From assembly GCF_023701945.1 (NCBI RefSeq), contig NZ_JABAEF010000023.1, positions 1 to 64,000 of the forward strand: a stretch of 64,000 bases of DNA, in the 5' to 3' direction. The notes beneath the pieces were generated by a model, which worked only from the letters and a program-made list of their open reading frames with translations, was not told the DNA's origin and ran no database searches. The DNA is from Rhizobium sp. CG5. GTDB lineage: Bacteria > Pseudomonadota > Alphaproteobacteria > Rhizobiales > Rhizobiaceae. The first letter of the stretch is position 1; every line of letters starts with the position of its first letter. The position numbers and the translations under genes were made by a program. This document shows positions 41,168-52,564 of the stretch, one piece after another.

Positions 41168-42094
41168 ATGACCCGAATGATGATCGCAGGCGCCCAGCTC
41201 GGTGCCATCCAGAAAGCCGACAACCGCGACAAGGTCGTGGCCCGCATGATCGATCTTTTGAACGAAGCGGCCGCCAAGGGCGCCGACATGGTGGTCTACC
41301 CGGAACTGGCGCTGACCACCTTCTTTCCGCGCTGGTACATGCCGGACCAGGCCGAGGTCGACACCTGGTTTGAAACGGAAATGCCCAACCATGCCACCAT
41401 GCCGCTGTTCGAGCGGGCCCGCGATCTGAACGTCGCCGTCACCTTTGGATACGCCGAGCTGACGCCGGAGGGCCTGCACTACAACACCTCGATCATGACC
41501 AACCGCCGCGGCGAGATCATCGGCAAATATCGCAAGATTCATTTGCCAGGCCATGTCGAATACGATACGACGCGCGCCTTCCAGCACATGGAAAAACGCT
41601 ATTTCCTGCCCGGCGATCTCGGCTTCAACGTCTGGCGCAACGAGGGCGTGGTGATGGGCATGGCGATCTGCAACGACCGGCGCTGGCCGGAGACCTTCCG
41701 CTGCCTGGGCCTGCAGGGTGTCGAACTGGTGACGATCGGCTACAACACGCCGTCGGTGAACAGCCAGATGAGCGTGGAAGGGCTGCCGCAGCGGCTGTTC
41801 CATTCGGAACTGTCGCTGCAGGCCGGCGCCTACCAGAACGCCACCTTCGTGGCCGGCATCGCCAAGGCCGGTCTTGAGGACGGACATCCGCTGATGGGCG
41901 GCTCGGTGATCGTCGATCCGGATGGCTTTGTTCTGGCGCGCGCCGAGACCGAAGAGGACGAGTTGATCCTGGCCGATTGCGACTTTTCCAAATGCGCCTT
42001 CGGCAAAACGACGATTTTCGACTTTGAGCGCCATCGCCGCATCGAGCATTATGGCCGCATCACCAGCCAGACCGGCGTGATTCTGGAAGTGTAG
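41168..42094 (+). CDS. N-carbamoyl-D-amino acid hydrolase (nitrilase superfamily)
   Basis: A 308-residue enzyme that hydrolyses N-carbamoyl-D-amino acids to D-amino acid, CO2 and ammonia. The Glu-Lys-Cys triad is at Glu46 (YPELALTTFFPRW), Lys123 (GKYRKIHLPGH) and Cys168 (GMAICNDRRWPE). The Lys-Cys spacing of 45 equals that of the Agrobacterium D-carbamoylase (Lys127/Cys172). The N-terminus MTRMMIAGAQ aligns with that enzyme from ATG 41168, which also has AAAGGA seven bases upstream; an ATG at 41162 is too close to it. It stands directly before the hydantoinase gene. Confidence 0.92.
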   Translation: MTRMMIAGAQLGAIQKADNRDKVVARMIDLLNEAAAKGADMVVYPELALTTFFPRWYMPDQAEVDTWFETEMPNHATMPLFERARDLNVAVTFGYAELTPEGLHYNTSIMTNRRGEIIGKYRKIHLPGHVEYDTTRAFQHMEKRYFLPGDLGFNVWRNEGVVMGMAICNDRRWPETFRCLGLQGVELVTIGYNTPSVNSQMSVEGLPQRLFHSELSLQAGAYQNATFVAGIAKAGLEDGHPLMGGSVIVDPDGFVLARAETEEDELILADCDFSKCAFGKTTIFDFERHRRIEHYGRITSQTGVILEV

Positions 42095-42105
42095 GGAGTA
42101 TCTCC

Positions 42106-43566
42106 GTGACCGCTTACGATACCGTCATCCACGGGGGCCGGGTGGTCACCGCATCAGAGGTCTTCTTTGCCGATATCGGCATCCGCGACGGCCGGATTGC
42201 CGCACTCGCCGAGACGATCGAGGGCGGCGAGCGCCGCATCGACGCCACCGGCCGGTTGGTCATGCCCGGCGGCATCGAGGGCCATTGCCATATCGCCCAG
42301 GAAAGCTCGTCGGGCGTGATGACCGCCGACGACTATTATTCCGGATCGGTTTCGGCAGCCTTCGGCGGCAATTCCTCCTTCATTCCCTTTGCTGCCCAGC
42401 ATCGCGGCCAGTCGATCGCCGAGGTGATTTCCACCTATGACGGCCGCGCCGCGCCCCATTCTGTCCTCGACTATTCCTATCACCTGATCATATCAGACCC
42501 GACGGCCGCCGTGCTGGCCGAACTGCCTGGCGTTTTTGCCCGCGGCATCACCTCGTTCAAGGTGTTCATGACCTATGACCTGATGAATATCGGCGATGGC
42601 GGCATGCTCGATATCCTGACGGTCGCCAAGGCCCATGGGGCGCTGACCATGGTCCATGCCGAGAACAACGATATGGTCAAATGGATGAACCGGCGGCTTG
42701 CCGCAGCCGGCCTGACCGCGCCAAAATACCATGCCATCAGCCGCCCGGAACTGGCCGAGGAAGAGGCGATCAACCGCGCCGTGTCGCTCGCCAAGCTGGT
42801 CGACGCCGCTCTGTTCATCGTCCATGTCTCGACCGCCGGTGGTGCGGAGATCGTGCGGCGGGAAAAGCTGGCCGGTGCCAAACTCTTTGCCGAGACCTGC
42901 CCGCAATATCTGGCGCTGACCCGCGCCGATCTCGACCGCCCCGGCATGGACGGCGCCAAATATATCTGCTCGCCGCCGCTGCGCGATACCAAGACCCAGG
43001 ATGCCCTGTGGCGCCATATCCAGACCGGAACCTTCGAGAGCGTCTCGTCCGACCATGCGCCCTATCGGGCCGATGCCAGCGGCAAGTTCCTGAACGGCTC
43101 CGAGGTGCCCTATCCGAAGATCGCCAATGGCATGCCCGGCATTGCCATGCGGCTGCCCTATCTGTTCTCCGAGGGCGTGGTGAAGGGCCGCATCACTCTG
43201 CCGCAATTCGTGCAGCTATCGTCTGCCAATGCCGCAAGGACCTTTGGGCTGGACAAGAAAGGCGCCATCGCACCCGGATACGACGCCGATATTGCCATCT
43301 GGAATCCGGCCGAGACCCGCATCGCCACGCAGGCAGCCCAGCATGACAACATGGACTACACGCCTTTCGAGGGCATCGAGATCACCGGCTGGCCGGACCT
43401 GGTGATGAACCGCGGGACCATCGTGGTCGAGAAGGGCGAGCTGAAGGCCGAGCGCGGCCGCGGCCGGTTCGTCGCCCGCAAGCCGGTGGATCTCACCGGC
43501 ATTCCCGGTCATCGCGCCGGCGAGCTGGACCCTGCCCGCAATTTCGGCGCGGAGATCGCCCCATGA
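42106..43566 (+). CDS. D-hydantoinase/dihydropyrimidinase
   Basis: A 486-residue cyclic amidohydrolase opening 5-substituted hydantoins or dihydropyrimidines to N-carbamoyl amino acids. Metal-site residues are visible: HCH at residues 60-62 (family HxH), a Lys in TSFKVFMTYDL that is normally carbamylated, His in VHAENND and in FIVHVSTAGG, and Asp in SSDHAPYRA. The GTG start at 42106 has GGGAG upstream. With the carbamoylase before it and the racemase after it (4-bp overlap), it forms the classical three-enzyme hydantoin route. Confidence 0.92.
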   Translation: MTAYDTVIHGGRVVTASEVFFADIGIRDGRIAALAETIEGGERRIDATGRLVMPGGIEGHCHIAQESSSGVMTADDYYSGSVSAAFGGNSSFIPFAAQHRGQSIAEVISTYDGRAAPHSVLDYSYHLIISDPTAAVLAELPGVFARGITSFKVFMTYDLMNIGDGGMLDILTVAKAHGALTMVHAENNDMVKWMNRRLAAAGLTAPKYHAISRPELAEEEAINRAVSLAKLVDAALFIVHVSTAGGAEIVRREKLAGAKLFAETCPQYLALTRADLDRPGMDGAKYICSPPLRDTKTQDALWRHIQTGTFESVSSDHAPYRADASGKFLNGSEVPYPKIANGMPGIAMRLPYLFSEGVVKGRITLPQFVQLSSANAARTFGLDKKGAIAPGYDADIAIWNPAETRIATQAAQHDNMDYTPFEGIEITGWPDLVMNRGTIVVEKGELKAERGRGRFVARKPVDLTGIPGHRAGELDPARNFGAEIAP

Positions 43567-44225
43567 GCGGACCGATCGTCGTCATCAATCCGAACAGCTC
43601 AGAAAGCGTCACCGAAGGTCTGCGCGAGGCGCTGGCCGGTTTTCAGTTTCCCAGCGGCCCGCTCATCGAATGCCTGACGATCGTCGAAGGCCCGCCCGGC
43701 GTCGTGACGCAGCGTGATGTCGACGAGGCGGCGCTGAACACCGCCAAGATCATCGAGGCACGCCCCGATGCCGGCGCCTTCGTGCTGGCCTGCTACTCGC
43801 AGCCGGGCCTTGATCTGGCCCGCTCGCTCACGTCAGTGCCGGTCTACGGCATCCAAGATGCCGGCGTTTTGGCCGCATTGGCGCGGGCCGATCTGTTCGG
43901 CGTCATTGCGGTGGCGGAGGCCTCCATTCCCCGCCACCTGCGCAACCTGCGGCGGCTCGGCGTCGACAACCGGCTGGCCGGGGAAGTGGCCCTGCAGGGC
44001 AATATCAACGTCGCCGACAGCGGTCATGGCGAGGAGAGTTTTGCCGCACTGCTGGAGGCTGGCGTTAAGCTCCGCGCGCTTGGCGCCGGGGCCGTGGTGC
44101 TGGGCTGCGCCGGCATGTCCGGCCATCGCGCCAGGCTCGAGGCAGAGCTCGGCGTTGCCGTCATCGATCCGACCCAGGCGGCGGTCGCCATGGCCTTCGG
44201 TCATCTCGTCACCGGCACCCCATGA
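43563..44225 (+). CDS. Hydantoin racemase/Asp-Glu racemase family
   Basis: A 220-residue protein of the Asp/Glu/hydantoin racemase superfamily. The two catalytic cysteines are expected in FVLACYSQPG (residue about 79) and VVLGCAGMSG (about 184), and INPNSSESVTEGL is the N-terminal substrate loop. It would racemise 5-monosubstituted hydantoins so that both isomers can enter the D-specific path. It is coupled by 4-bp overlaps to the hydantoinase gene before and the LysR gene after. Confidence 0.92.
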   Translation: MSGPIVVINPNSSESVTEGLREALAGFQFPSGPLIECLTIVEGPPGVVTQRDVDEAALNTAKIIEARPDAGAFVLACYSQPGLDLARSLTSVPVYGIQDAGVLAALARADLFGVIAVAEASIPRHLRNLRRLGVDNRLAGEVALQGNINVADSGHGEESFAALLEAGVKLRALGAGAVVLGCAGMSGHRARLEAELGVAVIDPTQAAVAMAFGHLVTGTP

Positions 44226-45148
44226 CCGAGCCCGCCACGCCACCGGATATCTCGCTGCGCCTGCTGGAAATCTTCGGCGCGATGATGCGGTGCGAGACGA
44301 CGGTGGAGGCGGCCGAACAGCTCGGCATTTCGCAACCCGCCGTGTCGAACGGCATCCGCCAGCTGGAGAGCCAGCTCGGCGTCACGCTGTTCGAGCGCCT
44401 GCATCGCCGCCTGCAGCCGACGGAAGAAGCGCTGCTGCTCTACGAGGAAGTGCGCCCGGTCTTCGGCCTGCTGCGCGGCTTTTCGGCCCGCGCCCGCGAC
44501 ATGCGGCAGGGCTTGTCGGGACGGTTGCGGATCATCACCACGCCGCCGCTTGGCCATACCGTGGCGCCGGCGGCGCTGCGGACTTTCCTGAAGGACCGGC
44601 CCGACGTCTCGGTCTCCTACGATGTGCGGCGGCTGGAGCATGTGCTGGAGGCGGTGCAAAGCGGTGCGGCGGATCTCGGTCTGGCTTTGGGGCTCGACCG
44701 TCACCCGGCGGTCAACATCGAAGTCCTGGCCCGCACCCATATGGTGGCCCTGGTGCCGCTGGACGGATTGCTGGCGGAAAAGAGCATCGTCTCGGCCAGC
44801 GACCTCTCCCCCGGCAGCTTCATCGGCCTTGAGGCGGAATCGCGCATGGGGCAGATCCTGCGCCATGCCTTCGAGCGAGACGGCGCCCATTACGATCCGC
44901 GCGTCGAAGTGCGCTACTGCTCGACCGCAGCGGTGCTGGCGGATACAGGCATCGGCGCTGCCGTCATCGATCCCTACAGCGCAGCCTTCCAGCGCAAGAC
45001 CCATATGGTGTCGCGGCCCTTTCAGCCGCCGAGCGAAGTCTGTGCCGTAATGCTGACCCGCAAGGGCGTACCGCGCTCACGACTTCTGCATGCCTTCATC
45101 TCCGAGCTGAAACAGGCCATCGCCGATTTCGACGTCAAGGCCGCATAG
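44222..45148 (+). CDS. LysR-family transcriptional regulator
   Basis: A 308-residue regulator. The N-terminal winged helix reads TVEAAEQLGISQPAVSNGI, then QLESQLGVTLFERLHRRLQP, and the C-terminal part is the periplasmic-binding-like effector domain (GRLRIITTPPLG, then VSYDVRRLEHV). It is encoded at the end of, and overlapping, the hydantoinase operon instead of being divergent, so it is co-transcribed with its probable targets. The effector is probably a pathway intermediate. Confidence 0.9.
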   Translation: MTEPATPPDISLRLLEIFGAMMRCETTVEAAEQLGISQPAVSNGIRQLESQLGVTLFERLHRRLQPTEEALLLYEEVRPVFGLLRGFSARARDMRQGLSGRLRIITTPPLGHTVAPAALRTFLKDRPDVSVSYDVRRLEHVLEAVQSGAADLGLALGLDRHPAVNIEVLARTHMVALVPLDGLLAEKSIVSASDLSPGSFIGLEAESRMGQILRHAFERDGAHYDPRVEVRYCSTAAVLADTGIGAAVIDPYSAAFQRKTHMVSRPFQPPSEVCAVMLTRKGVPRSRLLHAFISELKQAIADFDVKAA

Positions 45149-45245
45149 GCAGACTGTGTATGTCCGACATTGTCTCTAGCGCCTGCTGGTGGCGAACTGG
45201 CATAGGTGATCTGCAACACGCCCCACAATCGGGTACAATTCCCCC

Positions 45246-46750
<1,505 letters not shown>

Positions 46751-46754
<4 letters not shown>

Positions 46755-47794
46755 GTCAGGGGGCCCAGGTTGAGGATTTCACCGCTCGCCTGGCTGACGG
46801 CGATCACGTCGCCGTTCCAGATGACGGCATCGCTGATGGCGTGCCGGCGACCATTGGCCCGGGATTGCAGCGAGCCTGTCGGCATAAGGGTCTCATCGAG
46901 CGTGATCAGCAGTCCGTAGGAAAAGGACGGCGCCCAGGGCTTGATCTCGCCGAACAGGCGCGTTGCGCCGAGTTCGATGGGGAAGTCGTGGCTGAATTCC
47001 GGACTGGCACGCGGGGAGATCCAGTGCCGTGGGTCGATCGTTGCCTTCATCTCGTCGACGAAGCCATGCTCCGTGCGCAGGAATTCGATCAGCGGATCGC
47101 GCCTCGAGAGACAGGCGAGCAGATAGCCCTGCGGCGTCTTGCGCAGACGCCCGAGATAGGCCGGGAAGCCGCCCCGAAGCACCCGGCCGGATGTATCGAT
47201 GGCACGGGTGGTATCAAGCTCGGTGACGATCAAGCCCCCGCTTTCATCCCGGCAAATGCCCATGGGGCAGCTGAGGTTTCGGGAGATGACCCGGGTCGCG
47301 CCATCCCTGGTTTGTGCGGTGACTGACCCCGTCCGTGCCGCATCCCAGGGCGCCATGGCCAGCGCCTCGTTGGCGCAGGTATAGCCATTCCGGACGACCG
47401 CAATTTCATCTTCGGAAAGAAACAGGCAATCGCAGGCGCAACCAGCGTCGGCTGTCGCTGGAGCCGCCCATAGCAGCGACTGGCCCTGACGGTTGTGGAT
47501 CCGGACTTCGCCGTTTTCCAGACCGACGGCGACAAGGCCGCCCGGGCTGACGGCAAGGGCCGTGACGGGGTGGTCCAGTACGATCCACGGGCTTGGCATG
47601 TCGCCCCAGCGATCGGCCGACCAGACCGATGATCCCGAAGAGATCAGCAGCGCCCCATCGGCCGAAACCGCCAGCGCATCGGGCCGGGTGATGGCAATGG
47701 CCTCAGCCTCATCGAGACGGCTGTTGGGGCCAAGGATGCCTTCGAGCGTCATGGCCGGGGGCTCCGCGGCGCGCGATTTGAACAAGAAGCTCAT
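46751..47794 (-). CDS. Hypothetical beta-propeller-like protein in ABC operon
   Basis: A 347-residue protein without a clear family. Repeating strand patterns such as ALAVSADGALLISSG, ALAVSPGGLVAVGLENGEV, and GICRDESGGLIVTELDTT resemble SMP-30/NHL-type propeller blades. No signal peptide is seen. It starts with ATG at 47794, overlapping the stop of the permease fusion gene, and its own stop overlaps the ATPase start. That tight coupling suggests a role in handling the transported substrate, perhaps a lactone. Function unknown. Confidence 0.7.
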
Positions 47795-49920
47795 GATTTG
47801 CCCCAATAGCTGTCAGGCCCGTTCCAGCCCGGATTGGCGTGGTCAAGCACCAGCCGGCCGATCTTGTTGTTGGTCACGCCGCCCAGATAAAGAGCGCCCT
47901 CATGCTCGCGCATCGAGGTGATCATGTAGAGCGGCCCGCTTGCATCATCCCAGAGGGCGTCGATGATCCGCCCGCCGGCATCGATCTTCAGCACGCCGCC
48001 AATGTTGAGATTGCCGAACAACCAGTTGGTCGGGGGCACACGCTTGGTCATGCGGCGCCGCAGCCCCGGATGCTTCATGGCAAGGTCGATCACCGGGTTG
48101 CGCATGCCCGCCAGCGCGATCCAGTAGCCGCCGTCCGATGAACGATTGATGTTGTCGGGATACCCCGGAAGTCCGTCGAGGAAGATCCGGGGTCCGGCCT
48201 TCAGATCGGCGAGGTCGAAAGCAAGGATCGCGCAATCCCATGTGCTGGCGACAAGGAGATGACGGCCGTCATGGGTCAGGCAGACGCCATTGGGGAAGAC
48301 GAGATTGTCGCAGACGGTCCGGGTCTTGCGGGTCGCCGGGTCGAAGCTCAGCAATCGCCCATTGGGCCGCCCCTCCAAGAGGTCGAGGCCCCAGTTCTCG
48401 ATGTCGTAGCGTTTGGTGGCATCGGTGAAGTAGATGACACCGTCGGGCGCGATGTCGAGATCGTCGGCCATGCGGATGACGGTATCGTCCTGGACGCTGA
48501 ACAGCGAGCGTTCCGTCTGGTCGGTCAGCAGTTCGACGGTGCCGTCCATGGCAACGCGGACAAGACCCATGCCGGCGACGCAGGCGACGATCCTGCCGTC
48601 GCGGTCAAACGCCAGGCCAAGCGGTCGCCCGCCAATCTTGGCAAGCGGCTCGACGCGAGCGCCGTCACCCGCCGCAAGCCGCATGATATAGCCGTCGCGC
48701 GTGCCACAATAAAGATTGCCGTCACGGTCGAGGATGACGTCTTCCGGACCGTCCACTTCGCCGGCGGCTAAGAGCGTTGCATGGCCGAGCTTTGGCGCTG
48801 TCTCATGGGGCATCAAGCCGGCCATGCCCTTGACGGATGCAACGCTCAGCCTGACCGGATCGAGATAGGCCGAGGCGAGCAGGCGATGACGGTTCTTGCG
48901 GAAACGCACATCGATTGCAAGGATCGCAACCAGGATGGCGCCCATGCAGAACTGCACAAAATCGCCGCGCAGGCCCGCATTGATCAGGGCATTGTTGAGG
49001 ATATAGACGGTCAGAAAGCCGACCAGCACCGACACCACGGCGCCTCGTCCCGGCACGAAACCGCCCAGTCCGACAACGAGCGCCGTCAGCGCGAAGAATT
49101 CCATGCCGATACCGGTGTCGGAGCCGATGCTGTTCTGCCGGGCGGCGAAAAGGAAACCGGCCATTCCGACAATCAGGCCGGCCAGAACATAGGCGAGAAA
49201 GATCGTCAGTTTGACATGGATGCCGCCATGGCGGGCGGCCTTGCGATTGCCGCCGACCGCCAGCACATGCCAGCCGAAACGCAACTGGCGAAACATCACG
49301 AAGATAGCAATGGCGACGGCAAGCAGCACCCAGAAGCCGACCGGCATGGTCAGCAGTTTCTCGAAGCCGATGAAGTCCCAGGTATCGTCGATGCGGGCGC
49401 TTGTCGAAATCTCCACCAGGCTTGACTGCGAGGCAAGCGTGTAGAGACCGCGCACGGTGATCATCGTGCCGAGCGTGGTTAAGAGTGCGCCGCAGCCGAC
49501 GATGCCGGCCAGCAACCCGTTGACGGCACCGATAAGCGCGCCGCAGACAAGGCTGAGGCCGAGAACGGCCGGCACGGGCAGCCCCAGGATGTGGAAGCCG
49601 TACAACGCCGCAAAGGCCGACATGGCGAAGTTCGAGCCGACCGAAAGATCGATCCCGCCGACAGCGACGACAACCAGCAGCGCCAGTACGATCAGGCCGC
49701 CGTCCGCAGCATACTGGGCGAGATTGCGCAGGTTTGATGCGACGAAGTAGTCCTCGGTCGTCAGCACGACACCCACGAGCACGCACAGAAATGCGGAAAA
49801 GGGGATCGCGCTCTCGACCCATCCCTTCGACAAGATGTCCGAGATGATCCGCCGGGACGAGAGCACGACAAGCGGCACCTGTCGCTTCGGCAAACGGGAG
49901 AGATCGATCGTTGCGGTCAT
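47791..49920 (-). CDS. Fusion: RbsC-like ABC permease plus SMP-30/strictosidine synthase-like domain
   Basis: A 709-residue protein in one open frame. Residues about 1-345 are a CUT2 permease with about ten membrane segments (GGIDLSVGSNFAMSAFAALY is the family hallmark, then LVVGLGGFVPGRGAV). Residues about 375-709 form a six-bladed propeller of the SMP-30/strictosidine synthase type (GPEDVILDRDGNLYCG, ADDLDIAPDGVIYFTD, LVFPNGVCLTHDGRHLL, PGYPDNINRSSDGGYW). The propeller would sit on the cytoplasmic or periplasmic face next to the channel. A lactonase acting as substrate enters is an attractive idea. The start ATG 49920 has only a weak ribosome binding site. Confidence 0.85.
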   Translation of the reverse strand: MTATIDLSRLPKRQVPLVVLSSRRIISDILSKGWVESAIPFSAFLCVLVGVVLTTEDYFVASNLRNLAQYAADGGLIVLALLVVVAVGGIDLSVGSNFAMSAFAALYGFHILGLPVPAVLGLSLVCGALIGAVNGLLAGIVGCGALLTTLGTMITVRGLYTLASQSSLVEISTSARIDDTWDFIGFEKLLTMPVGFWVLLAVAIAIFVMFRQLRFGWHVLAVGGNRKAARHGGIHVKLTIFLAYVLAGLIVGMAGFLFAARQNSIGSDTGIGMEFFALTALVVGLGGFVPGRGAVVSVLVGFLTVYILNNALINAGLRGDFVQFCMGAILVAILAIDVRFRKNRHRLLASAYLDPVRLSVASVKGMAGLMPHETAPKLGHATLLAAGEVDGPEDVILDRDGNLYCGTRDGYIMRLAAGDGARVEPLAKIGGRPLGLAFDRDGRIVACVAGMGLVRVAMDGTVELLTDQTERSLFSVQDDTVIRMADDLDIAPDGVIYFTDATKRYDIENWGLDLLEGRPNGRLLSFDPATRKTRTVCDNLVFPNGVCLTHDGRHLLVASTWDCAILAFDLADLKAGPRIFLDGLPGYPDNINRSSDGGYWIALAGMRNPVIDLAMKHPGLRRRMTKRVPPTNWLFGNLNIGGVLKIDAGGRIIDALWDDASGPLYMITSMREHEGALYLGGVTNNKIGRLVLDHANPGWNGPDSYWGKS

Positions 49921-49993
49921 TGCCGGGTCCGTCACTATGAAGCATGCAGGATGGGCCGACCCCATGCGGGGCCGGCCAGTTGCTCAGATGCCG

Positions 49994-50983
49994 TTACATC
50001 TTCCAGCACAGGTCGGACGAATAGCTCTCGCCGGCCTTGATGATCTTCATCGGCGACTCGATGGAGAGCATGGCGCCATCAGGGCCGGTCGCGCCCTGCA
50101 GCAGCAGGTCGATGAGTGTGCCGGCATCGCGGCCCTGGCCATCGGCGTCGTAGCTCCAGATGCGATCGAGAACCTTGTCTTCGACCGCCTTGCAGGCCAC
50201 CGAATCGCCACCGCCGGTCGCATAGACAAGCACTTTGTCCTCCAGGCCGGCATCCTTGACGGCATTGCCGGCACCCATCGTGTGCACGTCCCAGTGGCCG
50301 AAGATGGCGCAGAGATCGGCATGTTGCTGCAGCACCGTTGCGGTGATCTGGCGGGCCTTTTCCGGCTCCCAGTCGGAGGCCTGGTTGGAGACGACCGAGA
50401 TTTCCGGATGCTGCTCGAACACCTTGAAGGCGGCCTCGTTCATGATGACGCTGTCGGCCGCGGTCAACTGTCCGGGGATGATCGCCACCTTGCCGGACTT
50501 GCCGCTGCCCGTACCGCATTCCTTGACGATGTCTTCTGCGACTTCGCGGCCGATCCGCTCCCAATTGGCCCCGACGAAGGCAGACGACGGCTGATTGGAC
50601 TGTAGGTTGATCTGCAGCACCTTGATGCCATCTGCTTCTGCCTGCTTGATTTGACGCGACAGCAGCTGCACGGTTGGATTGTGCACGACGAGCAGGTCCG
50701 GCTTTTCGCTGATGGCTTTGGCCAGTAGCTCCGACATAGCGCCGGTATTGAAGGCGGCGTCCCGCACGTCAATGGAGTATCCATAGATCGCCGCATGCTC
50801 CCTCATGCGGCGAACCCAGCCTTCGGTGAGGGAAACGCCCATCGAAATCGGCACGAAAATTACTTTCTTGCCCGCGATGCTGGTTTCGGCCCGCGCAGCC
50901 CCCCCGGCTGCGAGTGCCGCGCATGCACCGATCAGCGCTGCCGACAGGCTCACGCGAAGTCGTCTTCCCAATCTGTTCAACAT
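49994..50983 (-). CDS. Sugar-type ABC transporter substrate-binding protein
   Basis: A 329-residue periplasmic-binding protein of the ribose/type 1 (Peripla_BP_4) fold. A signal peptide precedes ARAETSIAG (about residue 33). Domain features are LLVVHNPTVQLLSRQIKQAE, VAIIPGQLTAADSVIMNEAA and LCAIFGHWDVHTMGAGNAVK. The ATG at 50983 has AAGGAGGAG upstream. It sits between the two permease genes of the operon; the ligand is unknown. Confidence 0.9.
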   Translation of the reverse strand: MLNRLGRRLRVSLSAALIGACAALAAGGAARAETSIAGKKVIFVPISMGVSLTEGWVRRMREHAAIYGYSIDVRDAAFNTGAMSELLAKAISEKPDLLVVHNPTVQLLSRQIKQAEADGIKVLQINLQSNQPSSAFVGANWERIGREVAEDIVKECGTGSGKSGKVAIIPGQLTAADSVIMNEAAFKVFEQHPEISVVSNQASDWEPEKARQITATVLQQHADLCAIFGHWDVHTMGAGNAVKDAGLEDKVLVYATGGGDSVACKAVEDKVLDRIWSYDADGQGRDAGTLIDLLLQGATGPDGAMLSIESPMKIIKAGESYSSDLCWKM

Positions 50984-51011
50984 AGTCTCCTCCTTGGTTG
51001 AATGGCATTCT

Positions 51012-52019
51012 TCAGAGATCGCCAACGGTGTCCGTCTCGGTATCGCGGGGGTTGAGAAAACGGTCGGCCACGATGGCCGTGATCAGGACAAGGCCCTTCA
51101 GCACATCTTGTGTCTGGGTCGAGAAATCGAGCAAGGTCATGCCGTTACGCAGCACCGCGATGAGAGCAACCCCGATCAGGATACTGCCCACTCCACCGCG
51201 CCCTCCCCGCAGCGGAATACCGCCGAGAACCACGACGAGGATGACCTCGAACAGCAGGCTGCCATTGGTGACAGTGCGGAAATCGACGGTACCGCTGACC
51301 GAGGCGACCACCAGACCCGCTATCAGCGCGGTCAGCGCGGCGAAGACATAGATCATCAGCGTGGTGGTGCGGACCGGCAGACCGGTCAGGCGGGCGGCCT
51401 GAAAATTGTCACCCATGGCGTAGACGGTCCGTCCAGGAATGGAATAGCGCAGCAGCAGCCAGGTGATGGCCAGCGTCATGGCCATCAGCATGACCGGCAC
51501 CGTGAAGCCTGGAAACAGGCTGGAGGATAGAAACGTGACGGCAGGGTTGCTCTTGGGCAGCAACAGCAGGTATTCGCCGCGAAGGATGGCGAAACGGAAA
51601 AGCCCTGTTATCAGCATGGCAGATGCCAGCGTTGCCAGCATGGGCGGGATTTCTGCGTAGGCGGTCAGCCAACCGTTCACGAGCCCGACCGCGACCATGG
51701 CAAGCACGGTCAGCGCAAATGCGCTCGGCCCGTTCAGTCCGGCATTGATCAGAATGCTGAAGGTGGCAGCGCCTGCCACCATCTGGGCGATCAAGGAGAG
51801 ATCAAGGCCGCGCGAGATGATGACGACGGCCATCCCGCAGCTGAGGATCACCAGCGACGCGGAGTTCGAGACCACCACGCGCAGATTGCCAAGCGTCGCA
51901 AAACCGTCAATTGTCGCAGAGAAGACGATAACCAGCAGAACTGTTGCCGCCAAGACGACGGCTCCCAGCACATTTGCCTTGTCCTTGCGCCGTGCCAAAA
52001 CCATCGAGAGATCAACCAT
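51012..52019 (-). CDS. Sugar-type ABC transporter permease (RbsC-like)
   Basis: A 335-residue inner membrane protein with about ten hydrophobic segments. The hallmark VVIISRGLDLSLIAQMVAGA replaces the more usual GIDLSVG motif, and VVLGGIPLRGGRGGVGSI is the second conserved region. The ATG at 52019 has GGAGAGG upstream. It is the first clear gene of the minus-strand CUT2 operon, with the binding protein 28 bp downstream. Confidence 0.9.
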   Translation of the reverse strand: MVDLSMVLARRKDKANVLGAVVLAATVLLVIVFSATIDGFATLGNLRVVVSNSASLVILSCGMAVVIISRGLDLSLIAQMVAGAATFSILINAGLNGPSAFALTVLAMVAVGLVNGWLTAYAEIPPMLATLASAMLITGLFRFAILRGEYLLLLPKSNPAVTFLSSSLFPGFTVPVMLMAMTLAITWLLLRYSIPGRTVYAMGDNFQAARLTGLPVRTTTLMIYVFAALTALIAGLVVASVSGTVDFRTVTNGSLLFEVILVVVLGGIPLRGGRGGVGSILIGVALIAVLRNGMTLLDFSTQTQDVLKGLVLITAIVADRFLNPRDTETDTVGDL

Positions 52020-52564
52020 GATCGCTCGCCTCTCCAGCGCGCGTGGTGGGCTCGGACTCGCGCCTTTCCGGGATTTTGGCATTTGCCCGGACAGCCCCGC
52101 CAGCCTGTGCGATTGCCAGGACACGCAGGCCATCCCTATCTACGATACGCCGTTCGTCGCCCTTCATCAGCATCTCCCCCAACGCGGTCTCCCCACCGCG
52201 TCCACCTCCAAACAGCTGGGCAGCCATTCGGAGACATACTCTTACCGTACCGTGTGCTTCCGACATCCGGTGACGACCCGCCGCCATTGCGGCATGCAGC
52301 CGTCCCATCGACTCTGCCTTTCCGGCAACAAGTCGGTCAACGGACGCTACATGTCGCATACATTTCACTAACGCACAAGAGAGTGAATATTGACTTAGGC
52401 ATCAAGCTGGCTCATTTATGGCGCCAGTGGCCGCAGCGTGGGAATGCGGCCGGGAAGGAATTCATGCATCGCCTTATGCTCCATATCCGTCCGTGGCGAT
52501 CGGTCTTTCGCCGCGCATGTCCAGGTCACGTGCAGTCCGCGGACTTCACGCCCGGAGGGTGGCA
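52020..52564. other. Divergent intergenic region, ABC operon / acyl-CoA ligase
   Basis: This 545-bp region between the minus-strand ABC operon and the plus-strand ligase contains the palindrome at 52364-52387. On the minus strand a GTG-started frame at 52012-52368 (118 codons) overlaps the permease start. It has no family resemblance, an odd composition, and a start inside the palindrome, so I do not call it a gene. Confidence 0.45.
52364..52387. promoter_or_regulatory. Candidate TetR operator, site 1
   Basis: TTCACT-N12-AGTGAA palindrome. Over the 28 bases from 52364, 22 are identical to the site at 56358-56385, including TCACTAA, CAC, AG and GAGTGAAT. It lies about 180 bp before the acyl-CoA ligase gene. 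Confidence 0.7.

Noticed and set aside
52012..52368. A 118-codon GTG-started minus-strand frame ahead of the permease gene.
   Set aside because: It starts inside the candidate operator, has no recognisable domain and overlaps the permease start. It is probably leader sequence.
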